DNA from: MAG-120531 sp002378585
Lineage (GTDB): Bacteria > Bacteroidota > Bacteroidia > Flavobacteriales > Flavobacteriaceae
Assembly (NCBI GenBank): GCA_937890575.1
Contig: CALADZ010000095.1
Coordinates: forward strand, 1-49,230
DNA length: 49,230 nucleotides
Direction of reading: 5' to 3'
In this document: piece after piece, positions 34,902 through 43,116 of the stretch
Layout: each line of letters opens with the position of its first letter
Numbering within the stretch: the stretch's first letter is position 1
The notes under the pieces: model-generated
The model's database searches: none
Told to the model about the DNA's origin: nothing
What the model saw: the letters and a program-made list of their open reading frames with translations, nothing else
Translations under genes and position numbers: made by a program

Positions 34902-35588
34902 ATGAAAAAATTACTATGGATGGCGTTATGCGCTTCGGCGATGAATCTTCAAGCCCAAACCAAGAAAGAGTTAACCCAACATTTTGAATCCTACTATAAG
35001 GCGATGCGCCAACAGTCGGATGTTCAAGGTATTATCAACGCCCTAACGCATTTGAATATTTTGTCTCCCGATAATCTTCGAAGAGATACATTGGCCTATG
35101 TATATGCGAGCAATAACCAACATATTCAAGCATTAAATACGTTGGGCATCGAGGAAAATGAGACAGACAGTGATTTGGCCATTCAGGTAAAAGCATCTTC
35201 TTTAAAGGCTATAGGCCAGTTACCTCGGGCACTAGCACAATACAATTTATTGTCTAAAAGAAAGCCTTCGCCCTATTTAGTCTATGAAATGGCAGACCTT
35301 AACATTCAGCTGGGTAAGGATAATATGGCCCTCTTGCTGATTGAACAAGGCATGGCTCAAGCTACCGAGGAGATGAAATACGCATTTTACGAACGTCAAG
35401 AGCCTTATGAAGTTTCCTTGAAAGCTGCATTTTTGTACTTGAAAGGATTGGCCACGTTTAATAAAAACAAAGAGGAGGTAGCTCAAGCGATTGCCTTATT
35501 GGATGAAGCGATCGCTTTATCTCCTAACTTTAACCTAGCACAGTTGAGCAAACAAGCATTGGCACAAAGAAAAACTGAGGAGAATTAA
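34902..35588 (+). CDS. Exported TPR-like repeat protein, function unknown
   Basis: A 228-residue protein with a signal peptide (1-19, ending LQAQ) and an all-helical body with TPR-like periodicity: LAYVYASNNQHIQALNTLG, SSLKAIGQLPRALAQYNLL, MADLNIQLGKDNMALLLIEQ and a last unit IALLDEAIALSPNF. It should form a periplasmic solenoid for protein contacts. It overlaps the convergent lipoprotein gene by 4 nt. A weak TAGATTTA (7 of 8 to the -7 consensus) lies about 20 nt before the ATG. I do not recognise a named family. Confidence 0.7.
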   Translation: MKKLLWMALCASAMNLQAQTKKELTQHFESYYKAMRQQSDVQGIINALTHLNILSPDNLRRDTLAYVYASNNQHIQALNTLGIEENETDSDLAIQVKASSLKAIGQLPRALAQYNLLSKRKPSPYLVYEMADLNIQLGKDNMALLLIEQGMAQATEEMKYAFYERQEPYEVSLKAAFLYLKGLATFNKNKEEVAQAIALLDEAIALSPNFNLAQLSKQALAQRKTEEN

Positions 35589-36100
35589 TCCTGTAGCGGT
35601 ATCTGGGATAGAGTGTCCTGAACAAACAATAGGCTGTCGTTGTTTTGATTCCGGAGCAATACCAGTGTTTGATCCATATCTTTAATTCCCATGAATAGTG
35701 CATTGAGTTCAGAATGCACGGGTTGATTCAACCCAAACAGTGATTTTGTTTGATTTAAATAGGTGTACACCACCTTCATCCTGGCCCGAATTGACGGCTG
35801 CTGCGCCCAATTAGGCAGCTCTGTCATGGCGACTGACTGCTTTTCAATCAGCTCATCCAACAATAAATTGAATTCCTCATCGGAAGGTGCTTTACTCAAG
35901 TAGGCTGAACGCTCTCTAAATGAAAAATAGGCTGGCCAGAGGTCTTTGATCATAACCTGTGATGTATCCAATTTAGATAACTCATTGACCGAGTCCCATA
36001 GGACTTTGGGGGCATTGGTAGCGGAGGATACCTGGGAAACGGGTCGTTGACAGGCAGTCATCCAACCAGAAAAAATTAGAATTATGATTATTTTTTTCAC
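35585..36100 (-). CDS. Small lipoprotein, function unknown
   Basis: A 171-residue helical lipoprotein. Starting at the GTG at 36100 gives a clean lipoprotein signal (VKKIIIILIF, lipobox MTAC, Cys17), which no ATG start does; the longer version from 36196 would overlap the divergent dehydrogenase. The mature part is mostly amphipathic helix with a conserved-looking WPAYFSFRERSAYL segment. Family not recognised. It is convergent with the TPR-like protein. Confidence 0.65.
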   Translation of the reverse strand: MKKIIIILIFSGWMTACQRPVSQVSSATNAPKVLWDSVNELSKLDTSQVMIKDLWPAYFSFRERSAYLSKAPSDEEFNLLLDELIEKQSVAMTELPNWAQQPSIRARMKVVYTYLNQTKSLFGLNQPVHSELNALFMGIKDMDQTLVLLRNQNNDSLLFVQDTLSQIPLQD

Positions 36101-36130
36101 AGCCTCGAAGGTACAAATTTTAATATAAGT

Positions 36131-36138
36131 TACCTTTG
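36131..36138 (+). promoter_or_regulatory. -7 promoter element of the dehydrogenase gene
   Basis: TACCTTTG, exact TAnnTTTG, 20 nt before the ATG at 36158. Confidence 0.5.
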
Positions 36139-36157
36139 AGTGAACAGTTGAAATACT

Positions 36158-37093
36158 ATGCCACAAAAGTGTCTTATCCTCGGAGCAAATGGTCAAATCG
36201 GTACAGAACTTGTCATTGCTTTACGCAAAAAACTGGGGAATGGTCAAGTAATTGCCAGTGATGTAAAGCCCAACAAAGCACCTGACCAAGAGGGGCCTTT
36301 TATACAGTTGGATGCCCTGGATGAGTCTGCCTTAAGAGCCGTCATTGTGCAAGAAAAAATTGACACGGTTTATTTGATGGCAGCCATGCTATCCGCTACA
36401 GGAGAACAACATCCAGATTTGGCATGGTCTTTAAACATGAACACGCTCTTTCATGTGTTGAGGTTGGGCAAGGATGGATTGATCCAGAGAATTTTCTGGC
36501 CTTCGAGTATCGCCGTTTTTGGGCCCAGCTCTCCCAAAGACAACACCCCTCAACTGGGAATCATGGAACCCTCCACTGTTTATGGAATCTCCAAATTATC
36601 CGGAGAAATGTGGTGTCAATACTACCACCAAAAATATGGCGTTGATGTCCGCAGTTTGCGGTATCCAGGATTAATCAGTTACAAATCAGCTCCTGGTGGT
36701 GGCACTACCGACTATGCGGTGACTATTTTCTACGAAGCACTCGCTCAGGGTCATTATAACTGCTACCTATCTGCTGAAGCTACATTACCCATGATGTATA
36801 TGGATGATGCGATAGATGCTACTTTGGCCCTAATGGATGCGCCCTCGACACACGCCAAACCAGGTGTGGCTTATAACCTAGCTGGAATGTCATTCAGCCC
36901 AGAGGAATTGTCCGAGGAAATCAAAAAACACCTCCCCGAATTTTCCATAAGTTATGCACCTGACTCAAGGCAAAAAATTGCGGATTCCTGGCCCAAATCT
37001 ATTGACGATTCATGGGCTAGAAAAGATTGGGGATGGAAGCCCAAATACGATCTATCTCAAATGGTCTACACTATGTTGGCACACTTAAAATAG
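36158..37093 (+). CDS. L-threonine 3-dehydrogenase, SDR type
   Basis: An NAD-dependent short-chain dehydrogenase of 311 residues resembling the SDR-type L-threonine dehydrogenase described from Flavobacterium frigidimaris and other bacteria. It would oxidise threonine to 2-amino-3-oxobutyrate. Seen: nucleotide loop GANGQIG (9-15), YLMAAMLSATGE, catalytic Ser116/117 with Tyr142-x3-Lys146, RYPGLISYKSAPGGGTTDYAV, and the C-terminal PDSRQKIADSWPKSIDDSWARKDWGW, which is specific for this subgroup among epimerase-like SDRs. A partner 2-amino-3-ketobutyrate CoA ligase is not in the window. Confidence 0.87.
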   Translation: MPQKCLILGANGQIGTELVIALRKKLGNGQVIASDVKPNKAPDQEGPFIQLDALDESALRAVIVQEKIDTVYLMAAMLSATGEQHPDLAWSLNMNTLFHVLRLGKDGLIQRIFWPSSIAVFGPSSPKDNTPQLGIMEPSTVYGISKLSGEMWCQYYHQKYGVDVRSLRYPGLISYKSAPGGGTTDYAVTIFYEALAQGHYNCYLSAEATLPMMYMDDAIDATLALMDAPSTHAKPGVAYNLAGMSFSPEELSEEIKKHLPEFSISYAPDSRQKIADSWPKSIDDSWARKDWGWKPKYDLSQMVYTMLAHLK

Positions 37094-38512
37094 CTACTCA
37101 GAAATCAAAGAGGCTTCAAGTCGGTATTTGATGTTTTTCTCGATCGCTTCAATCATGGAGTTGGCCACATTGATACCCGTAGCGTTCTCTATACCTTCCA
37201 AACCTGGTGAAGAATTAACTTCCAGCAGTAGCGGACCTTTGTTGGAGCGAATGATATCTACCCCAGCCACAGCCAAGTTAAATACCTTGGCCGCCTTCAA
37301 AGCGAGTTTCTTTTCTTCCGAGGTGATCTTGACCACAGAAGCTTTACCTCCTTGGTGTAAATTGGCTCTAAACTCTCCACGCTCAGCCTGACGCTGCATA
37401 GAAGCAACAATCCGTCCGCCAACTACAAAACAACGTATGTCCTGACCATTAGCTTCCTTGATAAATTCCTGAACTAAAATATTGGTCTTAACGCTTTTAA
37501 ACGCATTGATGACACTTTCCGCCGCCTTATTGGTCTCTGCGAGCACCACTCCTTTACCTTGGGTGCTTTCCAATAACTTAATAATCAGTGGAGCCCCGTT
37601 CACCATACGGATCAAATCTTTGGTATCCATCGGAGACTTGGCAAATCCCGTGGTAGGTATATGGATATCGTTTTCTGAGAAAAGCTGAGAAGCAAATAGC
37701 TTATCCCTAGATTGGGTAATTGATTCCGCTGAATTTAAACAGTAAACACCCAGGTGTTTAAACTGGCGCAGTAAAGCGCACCCGTAAAAAGTTACGGAAG
37801 GTTTTATTCTAGGAATAATCGCATCAAAATCGTTGAGGATATTTCCTCCTCGATACCTAATTTCAGGTGAATTGGCATCGAGTTTTATGTATAAATGTTC
37901 TACATTAAGAAATACCATTTCGTGACCACGGGCCTCTCCAGCCTCCATGATTCTGCGGTTAGAATACAAAGCTGGATTACTCGCCAAAAGGGCAATGCGC
38001 AATCCTGTCTTATCTTTGATGTACGACTTGTAATGCAATCTGAGGGTTTCCTCAGAACAATCTCCCAAGTTAAATGAGGAGGCTGGATTAACCAAATAAC
38101 GGCCCACCAAGGCCTCGCGACCTAAAAGCATCCGATATTCCATCGTATCTCTACTGGCTAGGGTCAATTGGATGTCAAAAGCCTTTCCTCCCAATACGAC
38201 TTGAGTTCTGATGACGAAACGCTCTTCGGCGATCCCAATGGAACTTTTGACAATCCTTCGGCTGTAGACACGCGCTTCACAGAGTACAGAAATAGTCATA
38301 TTGTCCTGGAGTGGGTTGACCTCAAACTTCACCCAATCTTGCCCATCTTTGACAAAAGGTTTGATTTTTGAAGCTTGAATCGAAGAGGTTTTAGCCCCTG
38401 AATCAACACGTACTTTGATCGCTGGAATGTGAAGGTTGGAGAGTTGACACCATTCCTCGCTCCCCAGTAAGGTGAGTTGTTCTACGTCAACAGGCGGATT
38501 ATTCCTCTTCAA
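37094..38512 (-). CDS. RimB-RimK fusion: retropepsin-like protease domain plus S6-type glutamate ligase
   Basis: A 472-residue two-domain protein. Residues about 1-155 are a RimB-like retropepsin fold (ATP-dependent zinc protease family) with aspartyl motif VRVDSGAKTSS (Asp37). Residues about 168-472 are a RimK-type ATP-grasp ligase (LLASNPALYSNRRIMEAGE, PLIIKLLESTQGKGVVLAE, DIRCFVVGGRIVASMQRQ, GPLLLEVNSSPGLEGIE). RimK adds glutamates to the C-terminus of ribosomal protein S6 in E. coli, and RimB is reported to modulate this. The start is a TTG at 38512 that overlaps the upstream acidic gene by 14 nt; no in-frame ATG occurs before the protease motif. S6 is not in the window, so the target is open. 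Confidence 0.88.
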   Translation of the reverse strand: MKRNNPPVDVEQLTLLGSEEWCQLSNLHIPAIKVRVDSGAKTSSIQASKIKPFVKDGQDWVKFEVNPLQDNMTISVLCEARVYSRRIVKSSIGIAEERFVIRTQVVLGGKAFDIQLTLASRDTMEYRMLLGREALVGRYLVNPASSFNLGDCSEETLRLHYKSYIKDKTGLRIALLASNPALYSNRRIMEAGEARGHEMVFLNVEHLYIKLDANSPEIRYRGGNILNDFDAIIPRIKPSVTFYGCALLRQFKHLGVYCLNSAESITQSRDKLFASQLFSENDIHIPTTGFAKSPMDTKDLIRMVNGAPLIIKLLESTQGKGVVLAETNKAAESVINAFKSVKTNILVQEFIKEANGQDIRCFVVGGRIVASMQRQAERGEFRANLHQGGKASVVKITSEEKKLALKAAKVFNLAVAGVDIIRSNKGPLLLEVNSSPGLEGIENATGINVANSMIEAIEKNIKYRLEASLISE

Positions 38513-38798
38513 CTTCGTCTACTTCAGGAATTTCTGTATCAGCATCTGCATCTGCATCATACACTTCATCATCCTCATCAAAATTGGCCATAGACTTCTC
38601 CAGAGAAGTGCTGATTTTAACCAAGTACTTGGTGTCCTCTGTGGAAACTTCAACCGCCTCAATTAACTCACCTTTGAGGTTGCGGAACGTAACTACATTA
38701 GAATCATCATACCCTTCAGGGTAAGTCTCTACCAAAAGTTTTAGGAGCTCTGGGGTGAGTTTTTTGTAATCGATGATGACACGCTTCAAATTCTTCAT
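38499..38798 (-). CDS. Small protein with polyacidic tail, between DHS-like and RimB-RimK genes
   Basis: A 99-residue protein. Residues 1-68 look folded (LKRVIIDYKKLTPELLKLLVETYPEGYDD, then strands FRNLKGELIEAVEVSTEDTKYLVKI). Residues 73-99 are an acidic tail of Asp, Glu, Ala and Val with no Lys or Arg, ending VEEE. Similar small proteins are conserved in Bacteroidota with no known role. It is 1 nt from the DHS-like gene and overlaps the RimB-RimK gene by 14 nt, so the three are coupled. The Glu-ending tail resembles that of RimK substrates; this is inference only. Confidence 0.75.
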   Translation of the reverse strand: MKNLKRVIIDYKKLTPELLKLLVETYPEGYDDSNVVTFRNLKGELIEAVEVSTEDTKYLVKISTSLEKSMANFDEDDEVYDADADADTEIPEVDEVEEE

Positions 38799-38799
38799 A

Positions 38800-39774
38800 T
38801 TACATCTCTAGTAAATAGGCAAAGATTAATGGCGCTACAATGGTAGCATCGCTTTCTATAATAAATTTAGGGGTATTGATGTCCAATTTACCCCAAGTGA
38901 TCTTCTCGTTGGGTACCGCGCCGGAATACGATCCGTAGCTGGTAGTCGAGTCGCTGATCTGGCAAAAATAACTCCAGAATGGGGTGTCCGTGCGCTCCAT
39001 ATCTTGGTAGAGCATAGGTACTACACAAATAGGAAAATCTCCCGCGATTCCACCACCTATTTGGAAGAATCCAATTCCGTGGTCAGAGTTTTGGGTATAC
39101 CAATCTGCCAAAAAAGTCATGTACTCAATTCCTGATTTCATGGTTGATGCTTTCAACTCGCCTTTCAGCACGTATGAAGCAAATATATTTCCCATGGTAC
39201 TGTCCTCCCACCCAGGAACGACCATCGGTAGGTTTTTCTGGGCAGCAGCATACATCCAAGAATTTTGGATGTCAATTTCATAGTATGGTTCTAGCACTCC
39301 GGATAACAACAGTTTATACATGAATTCATGTGGGAAGTATCGCTCACCAGCATCTTCTGCATCTTTCCAAATTTGGTAGATGTGTTTTTGCAATCTTCTA
39401 AACGCTTCCTCTTCAGGGATACAGGTATCCGTCACTCGGTTAAGCCCTCGCTCCAACAAATCCCATTCATCTTGTGGTGTTAAGTCTCTGTAGTGAGGAA
39501 CGCGCTCGTAATGTGAGTGGGCTACCAAATTCATAATGTCCTCCTCTAGGTTGGCCCCAGTACATGAAATAATCTGCACTTTATCTTGACGAATCACCTC
39601 GGCAAATATCTTTCCAAGTTCCGCTGTACTCATAGCGCCAGCAAGCGACACCAACATTTTGGAACCCTGAGCTAACTGATCCTCATAGCCTTTTGCGGCG
39701 TCCACTAAACTGGCCGCATTAAAATGCAGGTAGTACTTGGTAATAAACTCTGAAATCGGTCCTCTATGCTTCAT
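38800..39774 (-). CDS. Deoxyhypusine synthase-like protein, probable homospermidine synthase
   Basis: A 324-residue NAD-dependent aminobutyl transferase of the deoxyhypusine synthase family. The catalytic lysine of the family is kept (KITWGKL, Lys296), as are SCTGANLEEDIMNLVAHSHYERVPHYRDL, HGIGFFQIGGGIAGDF and SDATIVAPLIFAYLL. In eukaryotes and archaea this enzyme modifies eIF5A; bacteria have no eIF5A lysine to modify. With speA and speB directly upstream, putrescine is the likely substrate and homospermidine the product, matching the homospermidine-rich polyamines reported for flavobacteria. It overlaps speB by 11 nt. Confidence 0.85.
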   Translation of the reverse strand: MKHRGPISEFITKYYLHFNAASLVDAAKGYEDQLAQGSKMLVSLAGAMSTAELGKIFAEVIRQDKVQIISCTGANLEEDIMNLVAHSHYERVPHYRDLTPQDEWDLLERGLNRVTDTCIPEEEAFRRLQKHIYQIWKDAEDAGERYFPHEFMYKLLLSGVLEPYYEIDIQNSWMYAAAQKNLPMVVPGWEDSTMGNIFASYVLKGELKASTMKSGIEYMTFLADWYTQNSDHGIGFFQIGGGIAGDFPICVVPMLYQDMERTDTPFWSYFCQISDSTTSYGSYSGAVPNEKITWGKLDINTPKFIIESDATIVAPLIFAYLLEM

Positions 39775-40702
39775 CTTCTTGGTGGGGTTTGAATTTTCTT
39801 ACGGTATGTGTCGTGCCAAATGTGGATTCATATGGCTCATCAGCTGCTTCATTTTTAAACTTGTAAGCCAGCATTTTGTAGTACAATTTAGCGGCCAAAA
39901 ACTCGGAAGGTTTAGAAGCTGCATTCGGGCATAACTCAACGATATCGAATCCTACCACATTTTTTTGCTTAAACACTTCTTTCAGCAAATTCATGGTTTC
40001 ATACCACAGCATCCCTCCTGGCTCAGGTGTGCCTGTAGCTGGGCATATGGATGGGTCAAAGGCATCCAAGTCAATGGTGATAAAAACATGATCGGTACAG
40101 AGGTCGACCACTTTATCCGCCCAGTAATCATCCTCAGCCATTTCATGGGCAAAAAATGTTTTTTCACGGTTCATAAAATTCAGCTCTATGGCATCCATGG
40201 AACGAATACCGACCTGAATTAAGTTGGTGGTTTGACTGGCTTCATGAACCGCGCAAGCGTGGTTGCAAGTAGTCCCATCGTATGAGGGTCTAAGGTCAGC
40301 GTGCGCATCGATTTGCAACACGGTTAAATTTTCAAAACATTCGTTAAAAGCGCGAATACTGCCGATTGAAATCGAGTGCTCCCCACCAAATAAAGTAACA
40401 AATTTATTTTTTTTGATGTACGATTTAGCTGAGGCGTGAACGGCATCTACCATCGCTTCTGGTGAACTGTTTTCGGTGACTGCTGGGGCCAAAAACACCC
40501 CTTGTTTATACACCTCTTGTTCCGTTTCAATGTCGTACAACTCCATGTTTTCTGAGGCAGACAAGAAAGCCTCCGGCCCTTTGTCCGCTCCCTTACCCCA
40601 GGTACTTGTACCGTCGTAAGGCACGGGAATTAAAACGATTTTTGACGTCTCTAACTGAGCGTTCTCTTCTGGAATACCCGCGTAGGTTCTACTTGTTTTC
40701 AT
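39764..40702 (-). CDS. speB: Agmatinase SpeB
   Basis: A binuclear manganese ureohydrolase of 312 residues. Metal-binding motifs GGEHSISIG, IDAHADLRPSYDG, NHACAVHEA and IDLDAFDPSICPATGTPEPGG are all present, the last being typical of agmatinase over arginase. It splits agmatine to putrescine and urea in the cytoplasm. Overlaps of 14 nt with speA and 11 nt with the DHS-like gene make the order of the pathway the order of the genes. Confidence 0.92.
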   Translation of the reverse strand: MKTSRTYAGIPEENAQLETSKIVLIPVPYDGTSTWGKGADKGPEAFLSASENMELYDIETEQEVYKQGVFLAPAVTENSSPEAMVDAVHASAKSYIKKNKFVTLFGGEHSISIGSIRAFNECFENLTVLQIDAHADLRPSYDGTTCNHACAVHEASQTTNLIQVGIRSMDAIELNFMNREKTFFAHEMAEDDYWADKVVDLCTDHVFITIDLDAFDPSICPATGTPEPGGMLWYETMNLLKEVFKQKNVVGFDIVELCPNAASKPSEFLAAKLYYKMLAYKFKNEAADEPYESTFGTTHTVRKFKPHQEDEA

Positions 40703-42089
40703 ATCCTAATATAGCCAACATTTCCTCGGCGTTTTGTTGTTCTTTAAATAGTTTGGTGACTAAATTACCTTCTTCATCCCTGTCGATTAATATATGTTTG
40801 GGGCTTGGAATCAAACAGTGTTGCAACCCACCATAACCTCCGATGGTTTCTTGATACGCACCGACATTAAAGAACCCGATAAACAAGGGCTTGTCCGACT
40901 TATATTTGGGTAAATAAATGGCATTCATATGCTGTTCACTGTTGTAGTAATCATCGCTATCGCAGGTTAATCCACCCAACAAAACCCGCTCGTATTCATC
41001 GTTCCAGCGGTTGATCGGCAACATAATAAATCGCTTATTGATCGCCCAGGTATCGGGTAATGTGGTGATAAATGATGAGTTAATCATGTACCACTTCTCT
41101 CGGTCATTTTGTTGCTTTTGATAAAGTACCTGATAGATAGCTCCACCACTTTCACCTACGGTATAGCTGCCGAATTCAGTAAATATATTGGGCATATCGA
41201 TTTCTGCCTCCTCACACGCCATTTTGATTTGGTTGATGATTTCATCGACCATGTAGGCGTAATCATAATCAAAAGCCAATGAATTTTTAATCGGAAAACC
41301 ACCCCCAATATTGAGGCTATCCAAACTCTCGCACTCTCTTTTTAAAGCGACATATACCTTCATACACTTCTGGAGTTCATTCCAGTAGTAGGCGGTGTCA
41401 TTGATGCCGGTATTGATGAAAAAGTGAAGCATTTTGAGCTCTACTTGTGGATTTGACTCAATCTGCTGTCGGTAAAAAGGCAAAATATTTCTGTAGCCAA
41501 TACCTAAACGCGAGGTGTAAAACTCAAACTTGGGTTCTTCTTCAGAGGCGATACGAATACCTACCTTAAACTTCTTTTTGATTTGGCCGGTTAACAAGGG
41601 AAGCTCCTCGTAGTTATCGAGTATAGGTATACAATTTTTATGACCCCCATTGATCAATTTAGCGATGTTATCAATGTATTGACTTCGCTTAAATCCATTG
41701 CAAATGACGTAGGTATCGTTTTTAATGGATCCCGCCTCCTTCAAATTTTCCACAATATTCAAATCAAAAGCCGAGGAGGTTTCGATATGAATATTGTTTT
41801 TCAGCGCTTCATCCAAAACGTGCTTGAAATGAGAACTTTTAGTGCAGTAGCAATAGTAGTATTTACCTACATACTCGTGCTTTTTCATGGCTTGGCTGAA
41901 CCACTTCTTGGCTTGGAGAATGTTCTCTGATATTTTAGGCAAATAAGTGAATTTCAACGGAGAGCCATATTCAGCCACTAGACCATTAAGGTCGATACCG
42001 TGAAATTCTAAATGGTTTCCGTTTAAGGTAAATTCCTTTTGGGGGAAATAATAACTCTGATCAATAAGGTCTTTATACTGAATATTCAT
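40689..42089 (-). CDS. speA: Arginine decarboxylase SpeA (fold type III, short form)
   Basis: A pyridoxal-phosphate decarboxylase with alanine-racemase-like barrel, 466 residues, much shorter than the roughly 650-residue E. coli SpeA. Family segments are GKYYYCYCTKSSHFKHVLDEAL (PLP lysine), LNIGGGFPIKNSL, IFTEFGSYTVGESG and LLGGLTCDSDDYYN. The downstream agmatinase makes arginine the likely substrate, giving agmatine. ATG at 42089, the first gene of a five-gene unit, with a leader of about 85 nt if the -7 element at 42181 is used. Confidence 0.9.
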   Translation of the reverse strand: MNIQYKDLIDQSYYFPQKEFTLNGNHLEFHGIDLNGLVAEYGSPLKFTYLPKISENILQAKKWFSQAMKKHEYVGKYYYCYCTKSSHFKHVLDEALKNNIHIETSSAFDLNIVENLKEAGSIKNDTYVICNGFKRSQYIDNIAKLINGGHKNCIPILDNYEELPLLTGQIKKKFKVGIRIASEEEPKFEFYTSRLGIGYRNILPFYRQQIESNPQVELKMLHFFINTGINDTAYYWNELQKCMKVYVALKRECESLDSLNIGGGFPIKNSLAFDYDYAYMVDEIINQIKMACEEAEIDMPNIFTEFGSYTVGESGGAIYQVLYQKQQNDREKWYMINSSFITTLPDTWAINKRFIMLPINRWNDEYERVLLGGLTCDSDDYYNSEQHMNAIYLPKYKSDKPLFIGFFNVGAYQETIGGYGGLQHCLIPSPKHILIDRDEEGNLVTKLFKEQQNAEEMLAILGYENK

Positions 42090-42519
42090 CGATGATTTTT
42101 TGTACCGTGATTAATAATAATAGCTGTAACGTAATGAAATACAGCGTATTAGATCAAAATCTGTCTGACGGTGGTAGGTACAAAAGTATACGCGCTGTAC
42201 AAGCGAAAATGGAGGTCCTCCAGCGAAGTAGGCTTTACATTTTGGCTGCCTGAATCCCAGGCTGTCTGTGAAAAATACTTCGACTGATTCGCAGACCCAA
42301 AAACAAAAACAGCTGTGTTCATTCTATGCGTAATCCAAGTGCAAATGAAAAGAAAAAAATTGAAAAAGCAGTCGTTTTAAAAAAAATCAAATAGAGTTAA
42401 CGGTTTTTTCACATTAAAGAGTCAATTACTTGAATACCAGTTACTTACCAAGAAAGTAATTTTACAAAGAAAATAAACCCGATTTTTCAAATAACTTAGT
42501 ACAATTAACTCACTCTTTT
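42090..42519. other. 430-bp divergent intergenic region with several inverted repeats
   Basis: No plausible gene is seen in either strand. The left third holds TGGAGGTCCTCCA (42210-42222), a 7-bp pair CGAAGTA/TACTTCG (42224-42230 and 42276-42282) enclosing a hairpin GCCTG/CAGGC (42248-42262), and an alternative pair GTCTG/CAGAC (42264-42268, 42292-42296). This would fold as a compact stem-loop in RNA of either strand. The right third has ATTACTT/AAGTAAT (42425-42431, 42454-42460) and a near -7 element TAATTTTA (42457-42464) before the DUF4956 gene. The middle, 42330-42420, is A/T-rich and featureless. Confidence 0.5.
42181..42188 (-). promoter_or_regulatory. Possible -7 element of the speA operon
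   Basis: TACTTTTG on the minus strand, exact TAnnTTTG, 92 nt before the speA ATG. No -33 TTG at normal spacing. It implies a leader of about 85 nt, longer than others in this window. Confidence 0.4.
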
Positions 42520-43116
42520 ATGGAAGGATTTTCCCCCTGGATGGCAGATGCTCTATGGCCTTTATTGTTGCGCCTGGGGCTCAACTTTTTCTTTGTTATG
42601 GTTTTGGTCAGAGGCGTTTATTACCGTTTCTCTAAAAACCCCATCTATGTGTTTACCTATTTGATGATTAGCACCGTAGTTTTTTTGCTCTGCTACAACC
42701 TTCAAAAGTATGAGTTGGACCTGGGGTTGGCTCTGGGTTTATTTGCCGTTTTTGGCATTATTCGTTACAGGACAGACACCATCGGCATCAAGGAAATGAC
42801 CTATTTATTTGTCGTTATTGGCGTATCAATTATCAACGCCCTATCGAAAAATCAATCTTCCATGATGGAACTTGTTCTGGGCAACAGTTTTATGATCATC
42901 CTGCTCTACTTGCTCGAGCGCATGATCCGAAACAATGAAGCGCTGAATAAAATAGAATGGGTCGAGCCCTATGAAAACATCGCCAAAGCTAATGGACTAG
43001 CTGAACTCAAGCGAGAATTAGAATCAAAACACGGATGGAAGATTGATCGGATCGACTTACAAAAAATAGATCGACAAGCACAGATGGCTAAATTGACGGT
43101 GTATTATGCAGAATGA
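42520..43116 (+). CDS. DUF4956 membrane protein
   Basis: A 198-residue integral membrane protein of the DUF4956 family. Four or five helices (about 17-32, 43-60, 68-80, 95-108, 116-130) are followed by a cytoplasmic domain of about 65 residues. The family core LGLFAVFGIIRYRTDTIGIKEMTYLF is unmistakable. In many bacteria DUF4956 genes stand beside VTC-domain polyphosphate polymerase and CotH genes. Here the neighbours are DUF2490 and a PHP phosphodiesterase, and no VTC gene is in the window. It is the first gene of a three-gene unit and overlaps the next by 11 nt. Confidence 0.87.
   Translation: MEGFSPWMADALWPLLLRLGLNFFFVMVLVRGVYYRFSKNPIYVFTYLMISTVVFLLCYNLQKYELDLGLALGLFAVFGIIRYRTDTIGIKEMTYLFVVIGVSIINALSKNQSSMMELVLGNSFMIILLYLLERMIRNNEALNKIEWVEPYENIAKANGLAELKRELESKHGWKIDRIDLQKIDRQAQMAKLTVYYAE

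Noticed and set aside
38800..39774. Deoxyhypusine synthase acting on a bacterial eIF5A
   Set aside because: Bacteria carry EF-P, not eIF5A with a hypusine site, and the gene sits in a putrescine operon. Polyamine synthesis is the simpler reading.
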